Shown: positions 42,937 to 54,621 of the stretch, piece after piece
Layout: each line of letters begins with the position of its first letter
Numbering within the stretch: position 1 is the stretch's first letter
Assembly (NCBI RefSeq): GCF_017315945.1
Contig: NZ_JAFLWI010000003.1
Coordinates: 30,610 to 94,609, forward strand
DNA: 64,000 bases
Source: Candidatus Enterococcus courvalinii
GTDB taxonomy: Bacteria > Bacillota > Bacilli > Lactobacillales > Enterococcaceae
Direction of reading: 5' to 3'
Notes under the pieces: model-generated
What the model was told of the DNA's origin: nothing
What the model saw: the letters and a program-made list of their open reading frames with translations, nothing else
The model's database searches: none
Translations under genes and position numbers: made by a program

Positions 42937-42980
42937 AATCACCGAAAGGTAAATGATATATCATTTGTCTTTCGGTGATT
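42937..42980. repeat. 44-bp near-perfect palindrome between dps and the prepilin peptidase gene
   Basis: AATCACCGAAAG and CTTTCGGTGATT (12-bp arms) surround an AAATGATATATCATTT palindrome, with only GT/GT mismatched. No T-run follows. It could be an operator, a small-RNA hairpin, or a miniature repeat. Confidence 0.6.
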
Positions 42981-43041
42981 CCAACTAAATAATTTTCTGC
43001 GTATCACTTTGCGTATTTCATTTTAGAAAGGAGCAAATCAG

Positions 43042-43722
43042 ATGATACTTCATTTTATTCTTGGTAGTTGTTTCGGGTCATTCTTTTGTTTAATTGCACA
43101 ACGGATTCCCATTAACGAATCCATTCTATCACCTGGCTCACATTGTAATCACTGTCAAACACGTTTAGCTTGGTATGAATTGATTCCTTTATTCTCAATA
43201 CTTTGGCAAAATTTTCACTGCCGCTATTGCCATTCTAAATTGCCAATTAGTTATTTTTTAGCCGAGGTAGTTTGTGGCGCATTATTTAGCTGGCATTTTT
43301 ATTTTTATTCATGGAATCTTCTTCTTTTATTTTGGATTAGCACGGCTTTTCTGTTAAGTCTAATGGATATCTTTTATCTGTTAATTGATTCTTTACTTCT
43401 TTATCTTATGTGGGGAATCTTGTGGTTATCCTGGTTTTTGAATGCCAGCTTTCATTGGAAGAGTGTTATCCTAGTCGCTTTTGTTATGTGTTTGATTTTA
43501 TTTTTTGCGCCTAGATCATTAGGAATAGGCGATTGTTTATTACTGATTTGTTGGAGTGGCGGATTATCATTAGTTTCCTTAGCGCAACTACTATTTATCG
43601 CGAGCTTACTAGGCGTAACATACTTTGTTTTCTACTATGTACGTTATCGTAAACAACTGGTACAACTACCATTTATCCCTTTTCTAACTATGGGATTAAT
43701 AATTGTTTTAAGCAACAAGTAA
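43042..43722 (+). CDS. Type IV prepilin peptidase (ComC/PilD family)
   Basis: 226 residues. The N-terminal domain has two CxxC pairs (SHCNHCQTRL, CRYCHSKLP) for zinc, and the catalytic Asp residues lie in LMDIFYLLIDS and GIGDCLLL (GxGD-type) among about seven helices. It cleaves and may methylate prepilin-like proteins of the competence pseudopilus. No com genes are nearby, as is usual for comC in this group. Confidence 0.88.
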   Translation: MILHFILGSCFGSFFCLIAQRIPINESILSPGSHCNHCQTRLAWYELIPLFSILWQNFHCRYCHSKLPISYFLAEVVCGALFSWHFYFYSWNLLLLFWISTAFLLSLMDIFYLLIDSLLLYLMWGILWLSWFLNASFHWKSVILVAFVMCLILFFAPRSLGIGDCLLLICWSGGLSLVSLAQLLFIASLLGVTYFVFYYVRYRKQLVQLPFIPFLTMGLIIVLSNK

Positions 43723-43724
43723 AT

Positions 43725-43755
43725 AAAAAAACGATGACCAGAGCCATCGTTTTTT
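43725..43755. terminator. Bidirectional terminator
   Basis: AAAAAACGATG and CATCGTTTTTT arms with a short loop, between the convergent prepilin peptidase and msrA genes. Confidence 0.85.
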
Positions 43756-43788
43756 ACTGGCGACTATTCCAAATAGAAATTCTTTGCG

Positions 43789-44334
43789 TTATTTTTTAGA
43801 TATCTTATCTGACCAATTTTTTCGGATAAAACCAGCACGGCCAGAACCTTCACGATATAAATTATAATGTACACGATTTTTTTTATAATAGTCTTGATGA
43901 TACTCTTCAGCTGGATAAAACGTTACCTTTGGTTCAACTTTCGTTACAATTGGTTGTTCAAATCGACCACTTGCTTCCAAACGTTGCTTCGATTCCTCAG
44001 CTAGTCTTTGTTCTTCTTCACTCCCATAATAAATAACTGGTCGATATGAGTCACCTCGATCAGCAAATTGTCCTAATGCATCAGTTGGATCTGTTTGTTG
44101 CCAATAAGTATCCAATAATTGTTCATAACTGATGATTTCCGGATCATATTCAATTTCTACAGCTTCCGTGTGTCCTGTTGTCCCCATTGTTACTTGTTCA
44201 TATGTTGGATTCGGAACATGTCCGCCAGTGTAACCAGAAGTGACTGAAATAATCCCTGGTTGCGTATCAAAAGGCTTTACCATACACCAAAAGCATCCGC
44301 CAGCAAAGACTGCTGTTTTCGTTTTACTTGTCAT
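43789..44334 (-). CDS. msrA: Peptide methionine sulfoxide reductase A
   Basis: 181 residues. Active site GGCFWC with the catalytic Cys near residue 13, plus [15 protein letters not shown] and [11 protein letters not shown]. It reduces the S-form of methionine sulfoxide. A single gene with no MsrB fused. Confidence 0.95.
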   Translation of the reverse strand: MTSKTKTAVFAGGCFWCMVKPFDTQPGIISVTSGYTGGHVPNPTYEQVTMGTTGHTEAVEIEYDPEIISYEQLLDTYWQQTDPTDALGQFADRGDSYRPVIYYGSEEEQRLAEESKQRLEASGRFEQPIVTKVEPKVTFYPAEEYHQDYYKKNRVHYNLYREGSGRAGFIRKNWSDKISKK

Positions 44335-44581
44335 TTTATGTCATCCCCTTTTCTTTATCATACTCATTTCTAAGAAAAGGGACATTATTTTGCTTGAAAC
44401 CAAAGAAAATAAAGCCCTATCGCACTTACCCTGCGGGGGTATATTTCAAAAGATGAATTTTACTTCCTTAAAAACTAGTAGCCAGCAAGTTGTCCACATG
44501 TGGAAATTTTATTTTTCTTTTTATTTATTATTCTTGTGGATATTTTCTCCTTAGCTTCGCCAACTTTTATCCACAAAACAC

Positions 44582-44620
44582 AAAAGAGGTCGAACGTCAT
44601 GACGTTCGACCTCCTTTTAT
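44582..44620 (-). terminator. rpoBC terminator
   Basis: A perfect AGGTCGAACGTCAT/ATGACGTTCGACCT palindrome with flanking A- and T-runs, 30 bp after the rpoC stop. The rest of 44335-44648 shows no gene. Confidence 0.85.
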
Positions 44621-44648
44621 TTCAATTCAAAATTCTCAAGTAATTGAT

Positions 44649-47600
44649 TTATTTTGTTTGATTATTGTTCATTGCATCTTCAGCAGCCATTTGTGCTTCA
44701 ATATCAGAAATACTGTACACATTTTCGCTAGCAACACCAACTTCTTTTGGTTCCATGTCACGGTAACGTTGCATACCAGTACCAGCTGGGATGATTTTAC
44801 CGATGATAACATTTTCTTTCAAACCAAGAAGTGGATCTTTCTTACCGCGAATTGCAGCATCCGTCAAGACACGAGTTGTTTCTTGGAATGATGCAGCAGA
44901 TAAGAAGCTGTTTGTTTCCAATGAAGCTTTGGTAATACCTAGCAAGACTGGACGAGATGTCGCAGGAACACCACCAGCAACTAAAGTATTGTAGTTTTGA
45001 TCTTTGAAGTCTGCAATATCCATTAAAGTACCTGGTAAGATTTCTGTGTCACCTGGGTCCATTACGCGAACTTTACGTAACATTTGACGTACCATTACTT
45101 CAATATGTTTATCTCCGATTTCTACCCCTTGCATACGGTACACGCGTTGTACTTCACGCAATAGATAGTTTTCAACAGATAAAACATCACGAACTTGCAA
45201 CAATTGTTTAGGATCGATTGAACCTTCTGTTAATGGTGCACCACGATGGATCATATCCCCTTCAGCTACTTTCATACGTGCTGTATAAGGTACAGTGTAC
45301 GTACGAGTATCTGTTTTACCTTTAATTGTTACTTCTTTTGTACGTGTTGCAGGATCTTCTGAGATATCAATAACATCCCCAGTTACTTCTGTGATCACAG
45401 CTTGTCCTTTTGGATTACGTGCTTCAAAAATTTCTTGGACACGAGGAAGACCTTGAGTAATATCATCTCCGGCAACCCCACCCGTATGGAATGTACGCAT
45501 TGTTAACTGTGTACCTGGTTCACCAATTGATTGAGCAGCGATTGTACCAACTGCTTCACCTACTTCAACGTCAGAACCAGTTGCAAGGTTACGTCCATAA
45601 CAATGTTTACATACACCATGTTTTGTATTACATGTGAATACTGAGCGAATTGTTACAGTTTCAACACCAGCATCAACGATTTGTTTTGCAATATCTTCAG
45701 AAATCAATTCATTTCCTTCAATAATTAGTTCGTCTGTTTCAGGGTTACGGATTTCTTTACGAGTGTAACGTCCAATTAAACGATCCTCTAATGATTCAAT
45801 GATTTCGTTTCCTTCACGAATTGCACGAATTTCAAGACCACGGTCAGTACCACAATCTTCTTCACGAATAATAACATCTTGTGCTACGTCAACTAAACGA
45901 CGAGTCAAGTAACCTGAATCGGCTGTCTTCAAGGCAGTATCGGTCATCCCTTTACGAGCCCCGTGAGTTGAGATAAACATCTCTAAGACAGATAGTCCTT
46001 CGCGGAAGTTAGAAATGATTGGCAATTCCATGATTCGACCATTCGGAGCGGCCATCAACCCACGCATACCGGCAAGCTGAGTAAAGTTGGAGATGTTACC
46101 ACGAGCCCCAGAATCAGACATCATGAAGATTGGATTTTTTGCTTCCAAACCTTCCATCAGTTTTTGTTGGATTTCATCTTTGGCAGCATTCCAAACAGCG
46201 ATTACACGTTCATAACGTTCGTCATCTGTGATCAGACCACGACGAAATTGTTTTGTAATTGTTTCAACTTGTTTGTGTGCATTTTGGATAATTCCTTGTT
46301 TTTCTTCAAGAACACTGATATCCGCAATCCCCACAGTGATACCTGCATGAGTTGAATGTTTGTACCCTAAATCTTTCATACGGTCAAGCATTTTAGATGT
46401 TTCAGTAACTTTAAAACGTTTGAAGACTTCAGCGATGATGTTTCCTAAGTTTTTCTTCTTGAATGGCAAGATCAACTCTTGTTCTTTGATGTGTGCAGGA
46501 ATATCTGTACCTGCTTCAACAAAGTATTTATCTGGCGTTTGAACTGTTAAGTTAAAGTCAGTTGGCTCATTCAAGTAAGGGAACTCTTGTGGCATGATTT
46601 CATTGAAGATGATCTTACCAACAGTAGTAATCATTGTGCGTTCTTTTTGCCAATCAGTAAATGGTTTGTCACCTAATGTGTTAGGATTTACACCAATACG
46701 TGAGTGTAAATGAACGTAGCCATTACGCCATGCGATTACAGCTTCATTTTGATCTCTGAAGACCATTCCTTCGCCTTCACGACCTTCTTCTTCCATAGTT
46801 AGGTAGTAGTTACCTAAAACCATATCTTGAGAAGGTGTTACAACTGGTTTACCGTCTTTTGGATTCAAAATATTTTGTGCAGCTAGCATCAACATGCGCG
46901 CTTCAGCTTGTGCTTCTTCATTCAACGGAACATGGACAGCCATTTGGTCTCCATCGAAATCGGCATTGTAGGCTTCACAAACAAGTGGATGCAAACGAAT
47001 TGCGCGGCCTTGTACCAATACTGGTTCAAACGCTTGAATACCAAGTCTGTGAAGTGTAGGTGCTCGGTTAAGTAATACTGGGTGTTCTTTGATTACGTCT
47101 TCTAAAACATCCCAAACTTCATCTTCTTGACGTTCGATTTTACGTTTTGCATTTTTGATGTTTGATGCAAGTTCACGTTGGACTAATTCACGCATTACAA
47201 ATGGTTTGAACAATTCGATAGCCATTTCTTTTGGAAGACCACATTGATACATCTTCAAGAAAGGACCAACAACGATAACTGAACGACCAGAATAGTCAAC
47301 ACGTTTACCTAGTAAGTTTTGACGGAAACGACCTTGTTTCCCTTTTAGCATATGAGAAAGTGATTTCAATGGGCGGTTACCTGGTCCAGTAACTGGACGG
47401 CCACGACGACCATTGTCGATCAATGCATCAACTGCTTCTTGTAACATACGTTTTTCATTTTGAACAATGATTCCTGGTGCATTCAAATCTAACAAACGTT
47501 TCAAACGATTGTTACGGTTGATTACTCGACGATACAAATCGTTTAAATCACTTGTTGCAAAACGTCCACCTTCTAATTGAACCATTGGACGTAAATCAGG

Positions 47601-48305
47601 AGGGATTACAGGAATAACATCCATAACCATCCAGCTTGGTTCATTTCCAGAAGCACGGAATGCTTCTAAAATATCTAAGCGGCGAATAGCACGTGTACGT
47701 TTTTGTCCTTGTGCTGATTTCAATTCTTCTTTTAATTCTGCAACTTCTGCATCCAAATCAACATTATCTAGTAATTGTTTGATTGCTTCCGCACCCATTG
47801 CAGCTTGGAATTCTTGACCATACTGTTCACGTTTTTCACGATATTCACGTTCAGTCAATAATTGTTTCTTCTCTAAATTAGTATTACCTGGTTCGATAAC
47901 TACATAAGAAGCAAAATAAATGATTTCTTCCAATGCACGTGGACTCATATCTAAAACAAGACCCATACGTGAAGGAATACCTTTAAAGTACCAGATGTGT
48001 GAAACAGGAGCAGCTAATTCAATGTGTCCCATACGTTCACGACGAACTTTCGAGCGAGTAACTTCTACTCCACAACGGTCACAAACAATTCCTTTATAAC
48101 GGATACGTTTGTATTTTCCGCAGGCACATTCCCAGTCTTTTGTAGGACCAAAAATCCGCTCACAGAACAACCCTTCGCGTTCAGGTTTTAAGGTACGATA
48201 GTTAATCGTCTCAGGCTTTTTAACTTCGCCGTAAGACCAGCTTCTGATTTTTTCGGGAGAAGCCAAACCTATTTGCATACTTTCGAATTTATTTACATCG
48301 ATCAA
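44649..48305 (-). CDS. rpoC: RNA polymerase beta' subunit
   Basis: 1218 residues. Catalytic NADFDGDQM (Mg-binding Asp triad) near residue 450, the zinc finger [20 protein letters not shown] at the N-terminus, the bridge/trigger region [16 protein letters not shown] near 910, and a second Cys cluster [13 protein letters not shown]. Full Firmicutes length. Follows rpoB by 79 nt. Confidence 0.98.
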   Translation of the reverse strand: MIDVNKFESMQIGLASPEKIRSWSYGEVKKPETINYRTLKPEREGLFCERIFGPTKDWECACGKYKRIRYKGIVCDRCGVEVTRSKVRRERMGHIELAAPVSHIWYFKGIPSRMGLVLDMSPRALEEIIYFASYVVIEPGNTNLEKKQLLTEREYREKREQYGQEFQAAMGAEAIKQLLDNVDLDAEVAELKEELKSAQGQKRTRAIRRLDILEAFRASGNEPSWMVMDVIPVIPPDLRPMVQLEGGRFATSDLNDLYRRVINRNNRLKRLLDLNAPGIIVQNEKRMLQEAVDALIDNGRRGRPVTGPGNRPLKSLSHMLKGKQGRFRQNLLGKRVDYSGRSVIVVGPFLKMYQCGLPKEMAIELFKPFVMRELVQRELASNIKNAKRKIERQEDEVWDVLEDVIKEHPVLLNRAPTLHRLGIQAFEPVLVQGRAIRLHPLVCEAYNADFDGDQMAVHVPLNEEAQAEARMLMLAAQNILNPKDGKPVVTPSQDMVLGNYYLTMEEEGREGEGMVFRDQNEAVIAWRNGYVHLHSRIGVNPNTLGDKPFTDWQKERTMITTVGKIIFNEIMPQEFPYLNEPTDFNLTVQTPDKYFVEAGTDIPAHIKEQELILPFKKKNLGNIIAEVFKRFKVTETSKMLDRMKDLGYKHSTHAGITVGIADISVLEEKQGIIQNAHKQVETITKQFRRGLITDDERYERVIAVWNAAKDEIQQKLMEGLEAKNPIFMMSDSGARGNISNFTQLAGMRGLMAAPNGRIMELPIISNFREGLSVLEMFISTHGARKGMTDTALKTADSGYLTRRLVDVAQDVIIREEDCGTDRGLEIRAIREGNEIIESLEDRLIGRYTRKEIRNPETDELIIEGNELISEDIAKQIVDAGVETVTIRSVFTCNTKHGVCKHCYGRNLATGSDVEVGEAVGTIAAQSIGEPGTQLTMRTFHTGGVAGDDITQGLPRVQEIFEARNPKGQAVITEVTGDVIDISEDPATRTKEVTIKGKTDTRTYTVPYTARMKVAEGDMIHRGAPLTEGSIDPKQLLQVRDVLSVENYLLREVQRVYRMQGVEIGDKHIEVMVRQMLRKVRVMDPGDTEILPGTLMDIADFKDQNYNTLVAGGVPATSRPVLLGITKASLETNSFLSAASFQETTRVLTDAAIRGKKDPLLGLKENVIIGKIIPAGTGMQRYRDMEPKEVGVASENVYSISDIEAQMAAEDAMNNNQTK

Positions 48306-48384
48306 AAGGGGTTCCCTCCATTTCGTTTAATGGCAAAACCACAAGGCGGCTGATCATCGACCGCCTCGCAGCCCATAGACCGGA

Positions 48385-51300
48385 TTAGTCTAATTTATCT
48401 TCTGCAGTTTCAAAGTTTTGGATTGCATCTTCATGCACTTCTTCAACTTGTTCTGCAGCTTGTTTTTCTAATTCTTTTGCAGATTGTTGTTCAGCAAATT
48501 TTGTTAAAGCATCTACTGTAATCAAGTCATCATCTTCATCATCCATGTCACGTAATTCAATCTCTTCATCTTGGATATCTAATACACGCATGTCTAAACC
48601 TAATGATTGTAATTCTTTAACTAATACACGGAATGATTCTGGTACACCAGGTTTTGGAATTGGTTCACCCTTAACGATTGCTTCGTATGTTTTCACACGA
48701 CCAACAACGTCATCTGATTTGTATGTCAAGATTTCTTGTAGGGTATAAGCAGCACCATAAGCTTCCAGTGCCCAAACTTCCATTTCCCCAAAACGTTGTC
48801 CACCAAATTGAGCTTTACCACCCAATGGTTGTTGTGTAACCAATGAGTAAGGTCCAATTGAACGAGCATGTAATTTATCATCGACCATGTGGGCAAGTTT
48901 GATCATGTACATAACCCCAACAGACACACGTCCATCGAAAGGTTCCCCAGTACGACCATCATAAAGAACTGTTTTAGCATCGCTAGCCATACCAGCTTCA
49001 CGAACTGTTGCCCAAACATCTTCATCAGTCGCCCCATCAAATACAGGAGTCGCTACGTGGATTCCTAATTGACGTGCAGCCATACCTAAGTGTAATTCTA
49101 ATACTTGTCCGATATTCATCCGAGATGGTACCCCTAATGGATTCAACATGATATCGATTGGTGTTCCATCAGGTAAGAATGGCATATCTTCTTCTGGCAT
49201 AATACGGGATACAACCCCTTTATTACCATGACGACCGGCCATCTTATCTCCTTCATGAATTTTACGTTTTTGAACGATATAAACACGAACGAGCATGTTA
49301 ACACCTGGTGACAATTCATCGCCAGCTTCACGAGTAAAGATTTTTACGTCGTGAACGATTCCGCCACCACCATGTGGTACACGTAATGAAGTATCGCGAA
49401 CCTCACGAGCTTTTTCGCCAAAGATTGCATGTAGCAAGCGTTCTTCTGCTGATAATTCAGTTACACCTTTTGGAGTGACTTTACCAACAAGTAAATCGCC
49501 ATCTTGAACTTCCGCACCAATACGGATAATGCCCATTTCATCTAAGTCTTTCAAAGCATCTTCCCCAACATTAGGGATTTCGCGAGTAATTTCTTCTGGT
49601 CCTAATTTTGTATCACGAGCTTCTGATTCATACTCTTCAATATGGATTGAAGTATAAACATCATCTTTTACAAGACGACGACTCATGATAATCGCATCTT
49701 CATAGTTGTAACCTTCCCAAGTCATGAAACCAACTAAAACGTTTTGTCCTAGCGCCATTTCACCTTGTTCCATAGAAGGTCCATCTGCTAAAGTATCACC
49801 TTTTTCAACACGTTCGCCTAAAAGAGCGATTGGGCGTTGGTTATAACTTGTTCCAGAGTTTGAACGACGGAATTTTGTTACAACATATTTATCTAATGCG
49901 CCATTGTCACGACGAACACGGATTTCTGAAGCATCTACATACTCAACGACACCATCATGTTTACACAATAAGGCAGCACCTGAGTCATGCGCAGATTTAT
50001 ATTCCATACCAGTACCAACCCATGGTGATTGTGGATTGATCAACGGAACAGCTTGACGCTGCATGTTGGCACCCATCAAGGCACGGTTGGAGTCATCGTT
50101 TTCCAAGAAAGGAATACATGCTGTCGCAACAGCTACTACTTGCTTAGGAGAAACGTCCATATAATCAACTTTATCAATAGAAACTTCTAAGTTTTCACTT
50201 TGTGCACGAGCCATTACAACGTCTTCAGCAAATGTACCATCTTCATTTAGAATACTATTTGCTTGGGCAACGATATAGTGGTCTTCGATGTCAGCAGTTA
50301 AGTAATCAATTTGATCAGTAACACGTCCTGTCGCACGATCAACTCGGCGATATGGTGTTTCAATAAAACCAAATTTATTAACTTTTGCATAACTTGACAA
50401 ACTGTTAATCAATCCGATATTCGGACCTTCAGGAGTTTCAATCGGACACATACGACCATAGTGAGAATAGTGCACGTCACGAACTTCATAACCAGCACGG
50501 TCACGAGTCAAACCACCAGGTCCTAAGGCTGATAGACGACGTTTATGTGTTAACTCACCCAATGGATTTGTTTGATCCATGAACTGTGACAACTGTGAAG
50601 AACCAAAGAATTCTTTGATACTTGCTACAACTGGACGAATATTGATCAATTGTTGTGGTGTTAATGTTTCTGTGTCTTGGATAGACATTCTTTCACGTAC
50701 CACACGTTCCATACGAGCTAAACCAATACGGAATTGATTTTGCAATAATTCACCAACTGAACGGATACGACGATTACCTAAATGGTCGATATCATCAACA
50801 TTTCCGATATCTTCCATTAAGTTCAAGAAGTAGCTCATCGAAGCAACAATATCTGCAGGACGAATAGTCTTAACAGCTGCTTCTGGGTAACCATTACCAA
50901 TGACGTTCACTTCACGTTCTGGATCTTTTGGTGAAAATACTTTGATTACTTGAACCGTCATCGGATCAGTTACTACACCGTCTTCTGATGGGTAATAAGT
51001 AACTGAGTTCAAACCGTTGTCAATAAATGGAGCTAATGTTTCCATCACTTGGTGTGTCAACACAGTTCCTTTTTCAACGATGATCTCACCAGTTTCTGGA
51101 TCAACTAACGTTTCAGCTAATGTTAAGTTTAATAGACGTGTTTTTAAGTCTAATTTTTTATTTACTTTATAACGACCAACATTTGCTAAGTCGTAACGTT
51201 TTGGATCGAAGAAACGAGCATTTAATAAGTTACGAGAACTATCTGCTGTTTTTGGTTCTCCTGGACGTAAACGTTCGTAAACATCTTTCAAACCTTCTTC

Positions 51301-52002
51301 TGTACGTGAATCACTTGCATTTTTGTGCAAATCTTTTTCAATAGTATTACGCAATGTTTCGCTATCACCAAAGATTTCAAAAATCGTATCATCGGAACCA
51401 AATCCTAATGCACGAACTAAAACAGTCAAAGGAATCTTACGTGTACGGTCGATGCGTACGTAAGAAATATCTTTTGCGTCAGTTTCCATTTCCAACCAAG
51501 CACCACGGTTAGGAATAACTGTTGATCCAAAGCCTTCTTTTCCATTTTTGTCTACTTTCCCATGGAAGTAAACACCTGGTGAACGAACTAATTGAGAAAC
51601 AATTACACGTTCAGCACCATTGATAATAAATGTACCTTGTTCAGTCATTAGTGGGAAATCGCCAAAGAATACTTCTTGTGCTTTGATTTCACCTGTTTCA
51701 CGGTTTGTTAAACGCAAAGTAACATGCAATGGTGCAGAATAGTTAGCATCATGTGCGCGAGCTTCTGCTACTGTATACTTAGGTTCCTTAAGTTCATAAT
51801 CCACAAATTCCAAAGATAAGTTGCCATTAAAATCATCGATTGGCAAAATGTCTTCAAACATTTCTCTAAGTCCTTCATCTAAGAACCATTGGTAAGAGTC
51901 TGTTTGAATTTCAATCAAATTTGGTAATTCCAACACTTCACTGATGCGTGCGAAACTTCTACGTTCGCGATGTTTTCCGTATTTTACTACGTGTCCAGCC
52001 AA
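48385..52002 (-). CDS. rpoB: RNA polymerase beta subunit
   Basis: About 1205 residues from the TTG at 52002, which has AGAGGGG 8 nt upstream; a GTG three codons earlier lies too near that site. The rifampicin pocket reads [20 protein letters not shown] and [10 protein letters not shown], so no resistance change is seen. The acidic C-terminus (DMDDEDDDL) is usual for enterococci. Confidence 0.97.
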   Translation of the reverse strand: MAGHVVKYGKHRERRSFARISEVLELPNLIEIQTDSYQWFLDEGLREMFEDILPIDDFNGNLSLEFVDYELKEPKYTVAEARAHDANYSAPLHVTLRLTNRETGEIKAQEVFFGDFPLMTEQGTFIINGAERVIVSQLVRSPGVYFHGKVDKNGKEGFGSTVIPNRGAWLEMETDAKDISYVRIDRTRKIPLTVLVRALGFGSDDTIFEIFGDSETLRNTIEKDLHKNASDSRTEEGLKDVYERLRPGEPKTADSSRNLLNARFFDPKRYDLANVGRYKVNKKLDLKTRLLNLTLAETLVDPETGEIIVEKGTVLTHQVMETLAPFIDNGLNSVTYYPSEDGVVTDPMTVQVIKVFSPKDPEREVNVIGNGYPEAAVKTIRPADIVASMSYFLNLMEDIGNVDDIDHLGNRRIRSVGELLQNQFRIGLARMERVVRERMSIQDTETLTPQQLINIRPVVASIKEFFGSSQLSQFMDQTNPLGELTHKRRLSALGPGGLTRDRAGYEVRDVHYSHYGRMCPIETPEGPNIGLINSLSSYAKVNKFGFIETPYRRVDRATGRVTDQIDYLTADIEDHYIVAQANSILNEDGTFAEDVVMARAQSENLEVSIDKVDYMDVSPKQVVAVATACIPFLENDDSNRALMGANMQRQAVPLINPQSPWVGTGMEYKSAHDSGAALLCKHDGVVEYVDASEIRVRRDNGALDKYVVTKFRRSNSGTSYNQRPIALLGERVEKGDTLADGPSMEQGEMALGQNVLVGFMTWEGYNYEDAIIMSRRLVKDDVYTSIHIEEYESEARDTKLGPEEITREIPNVGEDALKDLDEMGIIRIGAEVQDGDLLVGKVTPKGVTELSAEERLLHAIFGEKAREVRDTSLRVPHGGGGIVHDVKIFTREAGDELSPGVNMLVRVYIVQKRKIHEGDKMAGRHGNKGVVSRIMPEEDMPFLPDGTPIDIMLNPLGVPSRMNIGQVLELHLGMAARQLGIHVATPVFDGATDEDVWATVREAGMASDAKTVLYDGRTGEPFDGRVSVGVMYMIKLAHMVDDKLHARSIGPYSLVTQQPLGGKAQFGGQRFGEMEVWALEAYGAAYTLQEILTYKSDDVVGRVKTYEAIVKGEPIPKPGVPESFRVLVKELQSLGLDMRVLDIQDEEIELRDMDDEDDDLITVDALTKFAEQQSAKELEKQAAEQVEEVHEDAIQNFETAEDKLD

Positions 52003-52248
52003 GCTCTTCACCCCTCTAAAATGTCATTCAAAAAGACTACCCGACTAATTGTTACAAAAATATTTCAAATATTTTTTTTAGGTAACAACAGACATTTTTT
52101 GCGGCTTTTAGGCAAAAAAAAACCAAAAATAGAACAATCTCTTGAAAACTTACTTTCGTGAGCTCCTACTTTTGTTTCTCTTATAAAGCCGAAACGGACA
52201 ATATTTCGTTTCTGCCTTTCATTCATCAGATAGTTTTTGCAACTTCAT

Positions 52249-52277
52249 ATAATACACGTATTTCGTACAAAAGTCAA
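52249..52277 (-). promoter_or_regulatory. rpoBC promoter
   Basis: TTGACT (52272-52277) and TATTAT (52249-52254) 17 bp apart on the minus strand, giving a leader of about 240 nt. I see no other gene in 52012-52360. Confidence 0.7.
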
Positions 52278-52363
52278 CCTCTCATCGCTTCGCTCACTTG
52301 CTTTCGCAACCTTTTCTTAATTTTTTCATCTGCTATCAATTTTTTTCATTGATCACTTTTGTA

Positions 52364-52392
52364 TTGACAGACCAAAACCCCTTTGCTAAGAT
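52364..52392 (+). promoter_or_regulatory. Promoter of the leader peptide and ABC operon
   Basis: TTGACA (52364-52369) and TAAGAT (52387-52392), 17 bp apart, just before the leader peptide gene. Confidence 0.75.
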
Positions 52393-52422
52393 TGAGGAAA
52401 TTCATTTTGTGGAGGAATTACT

Positions 52423-52485
52423 ATGATAACTAATCGAATAACACCAACACAACTGAATAACTTTTTCTTTAGCTACTTTAGATAG
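52423..52485 (+). CDS. Phe/Tyr-rich leader peptide
   Basis: A 20-codon gene with a GGAGG ribosome site that encodes MITNRITPTQLNNFFFSYFR. Four Phe and one Tyr lie in the last seven codons. It is followed by competing inverted repeats (TTTGTATC/GATACAAA near 52486-52515; ACTTTGTATT 52550-52559 with AATACAAAGT 52606-52615) and a terminator. This is the layout of ribosome-mediated attenuation: low charged tRNA-Phe (or Tyr) would stall the ribosome and prevent the terminator. Confidence 0.7.
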   Translation: MITNRITPTQLNNFFFSYFR

Positions 52486-52658
52486 GTTTGTATTCATCAT
52501 GATGGATACAAACGTTAAACAACTTGTTTGTATCTATGATGGCTAAAGAACTTTGTATTACGCAAAAAGCCACGTAGACATTACGCTAAGTGGCTAAGCA
52601 AAGAAAATACAAAGTATTTCTGGTACCATACTTTTCTATTTATTTTCTCGCTTTTTCG

Positions 52659-52695
52659 AATCCATTTAGACGTCATGTCTGAATGGATTTTTTTG
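52659..52695 (+). terminator. Attenuator terminator before the ABC operon
   Basis: AATCCATTTAGAC and GTCTGAATGGATT arms, loop GTCAT, then a T-run, ending 27 bp before the start codon. Its position makes it the off-switch of the attenuator. Confidence 0.8.
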
Positions 52696-52721
52696 TTTCT
52701 TAAAACTAAGGAGGAAATCAA

Positions 52722-53693
52722 ATGAAAAAGAATATACTAATTGGACTTGGATTAACAGTATTAATTGCACTAGGTGGTTGTGCTCAAAAAAGCGAAGCAA
52801 AAAATAGCGATGAAGAAATGAAAACGGTCGGCGTACTTCAACTTGTACAACATAATTCTCTTGACGATTCCTATAAAGGATTCAAAGAAGGGTTGTCAGA
52901 AGGTGGTTACGTCGAAGGAAAAAATTTAACGATTGATTATCAAAACGCTCAGAACAATCAAGATAACTTAAAAAGTATGAGCGAAAAATTAGTCAAAGAA
53001 AAACCTGATTTATTGTTGGGAATCGCAACACCCGCTGCTCAATCATTACTAAATGAAACGACAACTATTCCGATTACTGTTACTGCAGTGACTGATTTGA
53101 AAGAAGCCAAACTAGTTGCTTCCAACAAAGAACCCGGCGGAAATGTCACTGGAACTTCTGATATGGTTCCAATCAAAAAACAAATTGATTTATTATTAAG
53201 CATCGTTCCGAATGCAAAAAAAATCGGAATCATGTACAACAACGGCGAAGCAAATTCTAAACTTCAAGGTGATCTTGCTCAAAAAGAATTAGAAAAAGCT
53301 GGAATTAAAGTAAAAGTTTTAACTGCTAATTCAACCAACGATGTTCAACAAGTAACGAAAAGTTTAGCCAAAGATGTGGATGGTATTTATATTCCAACCG
53401 ACAACACATTCGCTAGTGCCGCAAGTGTCGTCGGTGAAGTAGCAAAAGAAACAAAGACCCCTGTTGTTGCTGGTTCAGCTGCACAAGTAAAAGAAGGTGG
53501 ACTTGCAACTGTCGGCATTGATTATGAAAAACTTGGAAAACAAACTGGAATCATGGCTGCAAAAATTCTTGATGGAAAAGCAACACCTGACTCACTTCCT
53601 GTTGAATCTGCAGACGATTTAGAACTAATTGTGAATGAAAAAATGGCTGATGCTTTAGGAATTGATCCTGCCAGCATTAAAGTAGCTGAGTAG
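52722..53693 (+). CDS. ABC transporter substrate-binding lipoprotein (TrpX-like, PF04392 type)
   Basis: 323 residues with a lipoprotein signal (lipobox IALGGC) and a two-lobed periplasmic-type fold. Blocks include LVKEKPDLLLGIATPAAQSL and GNVTGTSDMVPIKKQIDLLL, typical of the TrpX family. With the next two genes it makes an importer. The Phe/Tyr-rich leader suggests an aromatic amino acid or related ligand; Trp is less likely because the leader has no Trp codon. Confidence 0.88.
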   Translation: MKKNILIGLGLTVLIALGGCAQKSEAKNSDEEMKTVGVLQLVQHNSLDDSYKGFKEGLSEGGYVEGKNLTIDYQNAQNNQDNLKSMSEKLVKEKPDLLLGIATPAAQSLLNETTTIPITVTAVTDLKEAKLVASNKEPGGNVTGTSDMVPIKKQIDLLLSIVPNAKKIGIMYNNGEANSKLQGDLAQKELEKAGIKVKVLTANSTNDVQQVTKSLAKDVDGIYIPTDNTFASAASVVGEVAKETKTPVVAGSAAQVKEGGLATVGIDYEKLGKQTGIMAAKILDGKATPDSLPVESADDLELIVNEKMADALGIDPASIKVAE

Positions 53694-53715
53694 CAAATAA
53701 TAGGAGGAACAAAAT

Positions 53716-54621
53716 ATGTTAAATCTATTTTCAATTTTCTTATCTTCTGCCTCACAGGGTGTTCTTTGGGCATTATTAGCAATTGGTGTTTATATTACGT
53801 TTCGTATTTTAGATATTGCTGATCTAACTGCTGAAGGAAGTTTCCCTTTAGGTGCTGGGATCGCGGCAATGAGTATTACACAAGGCATCCATCCTTTGCT
53901 TGCTTGCCTACTAGGCTTTTTAGGCGGTGCGTTAGCTGGTTTAGTTTCCGGATTGCTTCATACAAAACTAAAAATTCCTGCATTACTTGCAGGAATCATC
54001 ACCATGACAGGTTTGTATTCTGTGACTTCACGAGTGATGGGCGCACCTAATATCTCATTGCTTGGACAGCCCACTATTTTTGAATGGGTTGAGTCATTGG
54101 GCGTTTCAAAAACAACTGCCGTTTTGATTGTCGGTTTATGTATCGCTTTACTGATTGTTTTTCTACTAGTGTTTTTCTTAAGAACAGAAACAGGACTTGC
54201 GATTCGAGCAACAGGAGACAACTTAGCGATGAGTGAAGCAAATGGCATCAACACGGATAATATGAAAATTATTGGCTATATGATCTCAAACGGTTGTATT
54301 GCTTTAGCTGGTTCTTTACTTGCACAAAACAACGGCTTTGCTGACTTAAACTCTGGAATTGGTACAATCGTTATTGGCTTAGCTTCGATTATTATTGCAG
54401 AAGTCTTATTCCGTAACCAGCCTCTGCTTTCACGTTTCTTGACAGTCATTCTTGGTGCAGTGATTTACCGTTTTATTTTAGCACTTGTTTTCGAATTAAA
54501 TGTCGAACCTAGTGACTCCAAGTTAGCTTCTGCCTTAGTTTTGGTAATCTGTTTATCTTTCCCACAAATTCAAGAAAAATTGCGTATTCCTAAATTCAGT
54601 CGAGGAGGGAACAACAAATGA
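53716..54621 (+). CDS. ABC transporter permease (TrpY-like)
   Basis: 301 residues, about eight to nine helices, with the branched-chain/ribose-type permease pattern (YITFRILDIADLTAEGSFPL, GLASIIIAEVLFR, ATGDNLAMSEANGI loop). 22 nt after the binding protein, overlapping the ATPase gene by 4 nt. Confidence 0.88.
   Translation: MLNLFSIFLSSASQGVLWALLAIGVYITFRILDIADLTAEGSFPLGAGIAAMSITQGIHPLLACLLGFLGGALAGLVSGLLHTKLKIPALLAGIITMTGLYSVTSRVMGAPNISLLGQPTIFEWVESLGVSKTTAVLIVGLCIALLIVFLLVFFLRTETGLAIRATGDNLAMSEANGINTDNMKIIGYMISNGCIALAGSLLAQNNGFADLNSGIGTIVIGLASIIIAEVLFRNQPLLSRFLTVILGAVIYRFILALVFELNVEPSDSKLASALVLVICLSFPQIQEKLRIPKFSRGGNNK

Noticed and set aside
44335..44648. Gene between msrA and rpoC
   Set aside because: Plus-strand frames here lack ribosome sites and overlap msrA or the rpoBC terminator.
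50560..50650. Rifampicin-resistance change in rpoB
   Set aside because: The pocket residues are wild type by eye.
52550..52635. T-box riboswitch upstream of the ABC operon
   Set aside because: A TGGTACCA string is present, but the T-box consensus around it and a specifier loop are missing, while a leader peptide is present.
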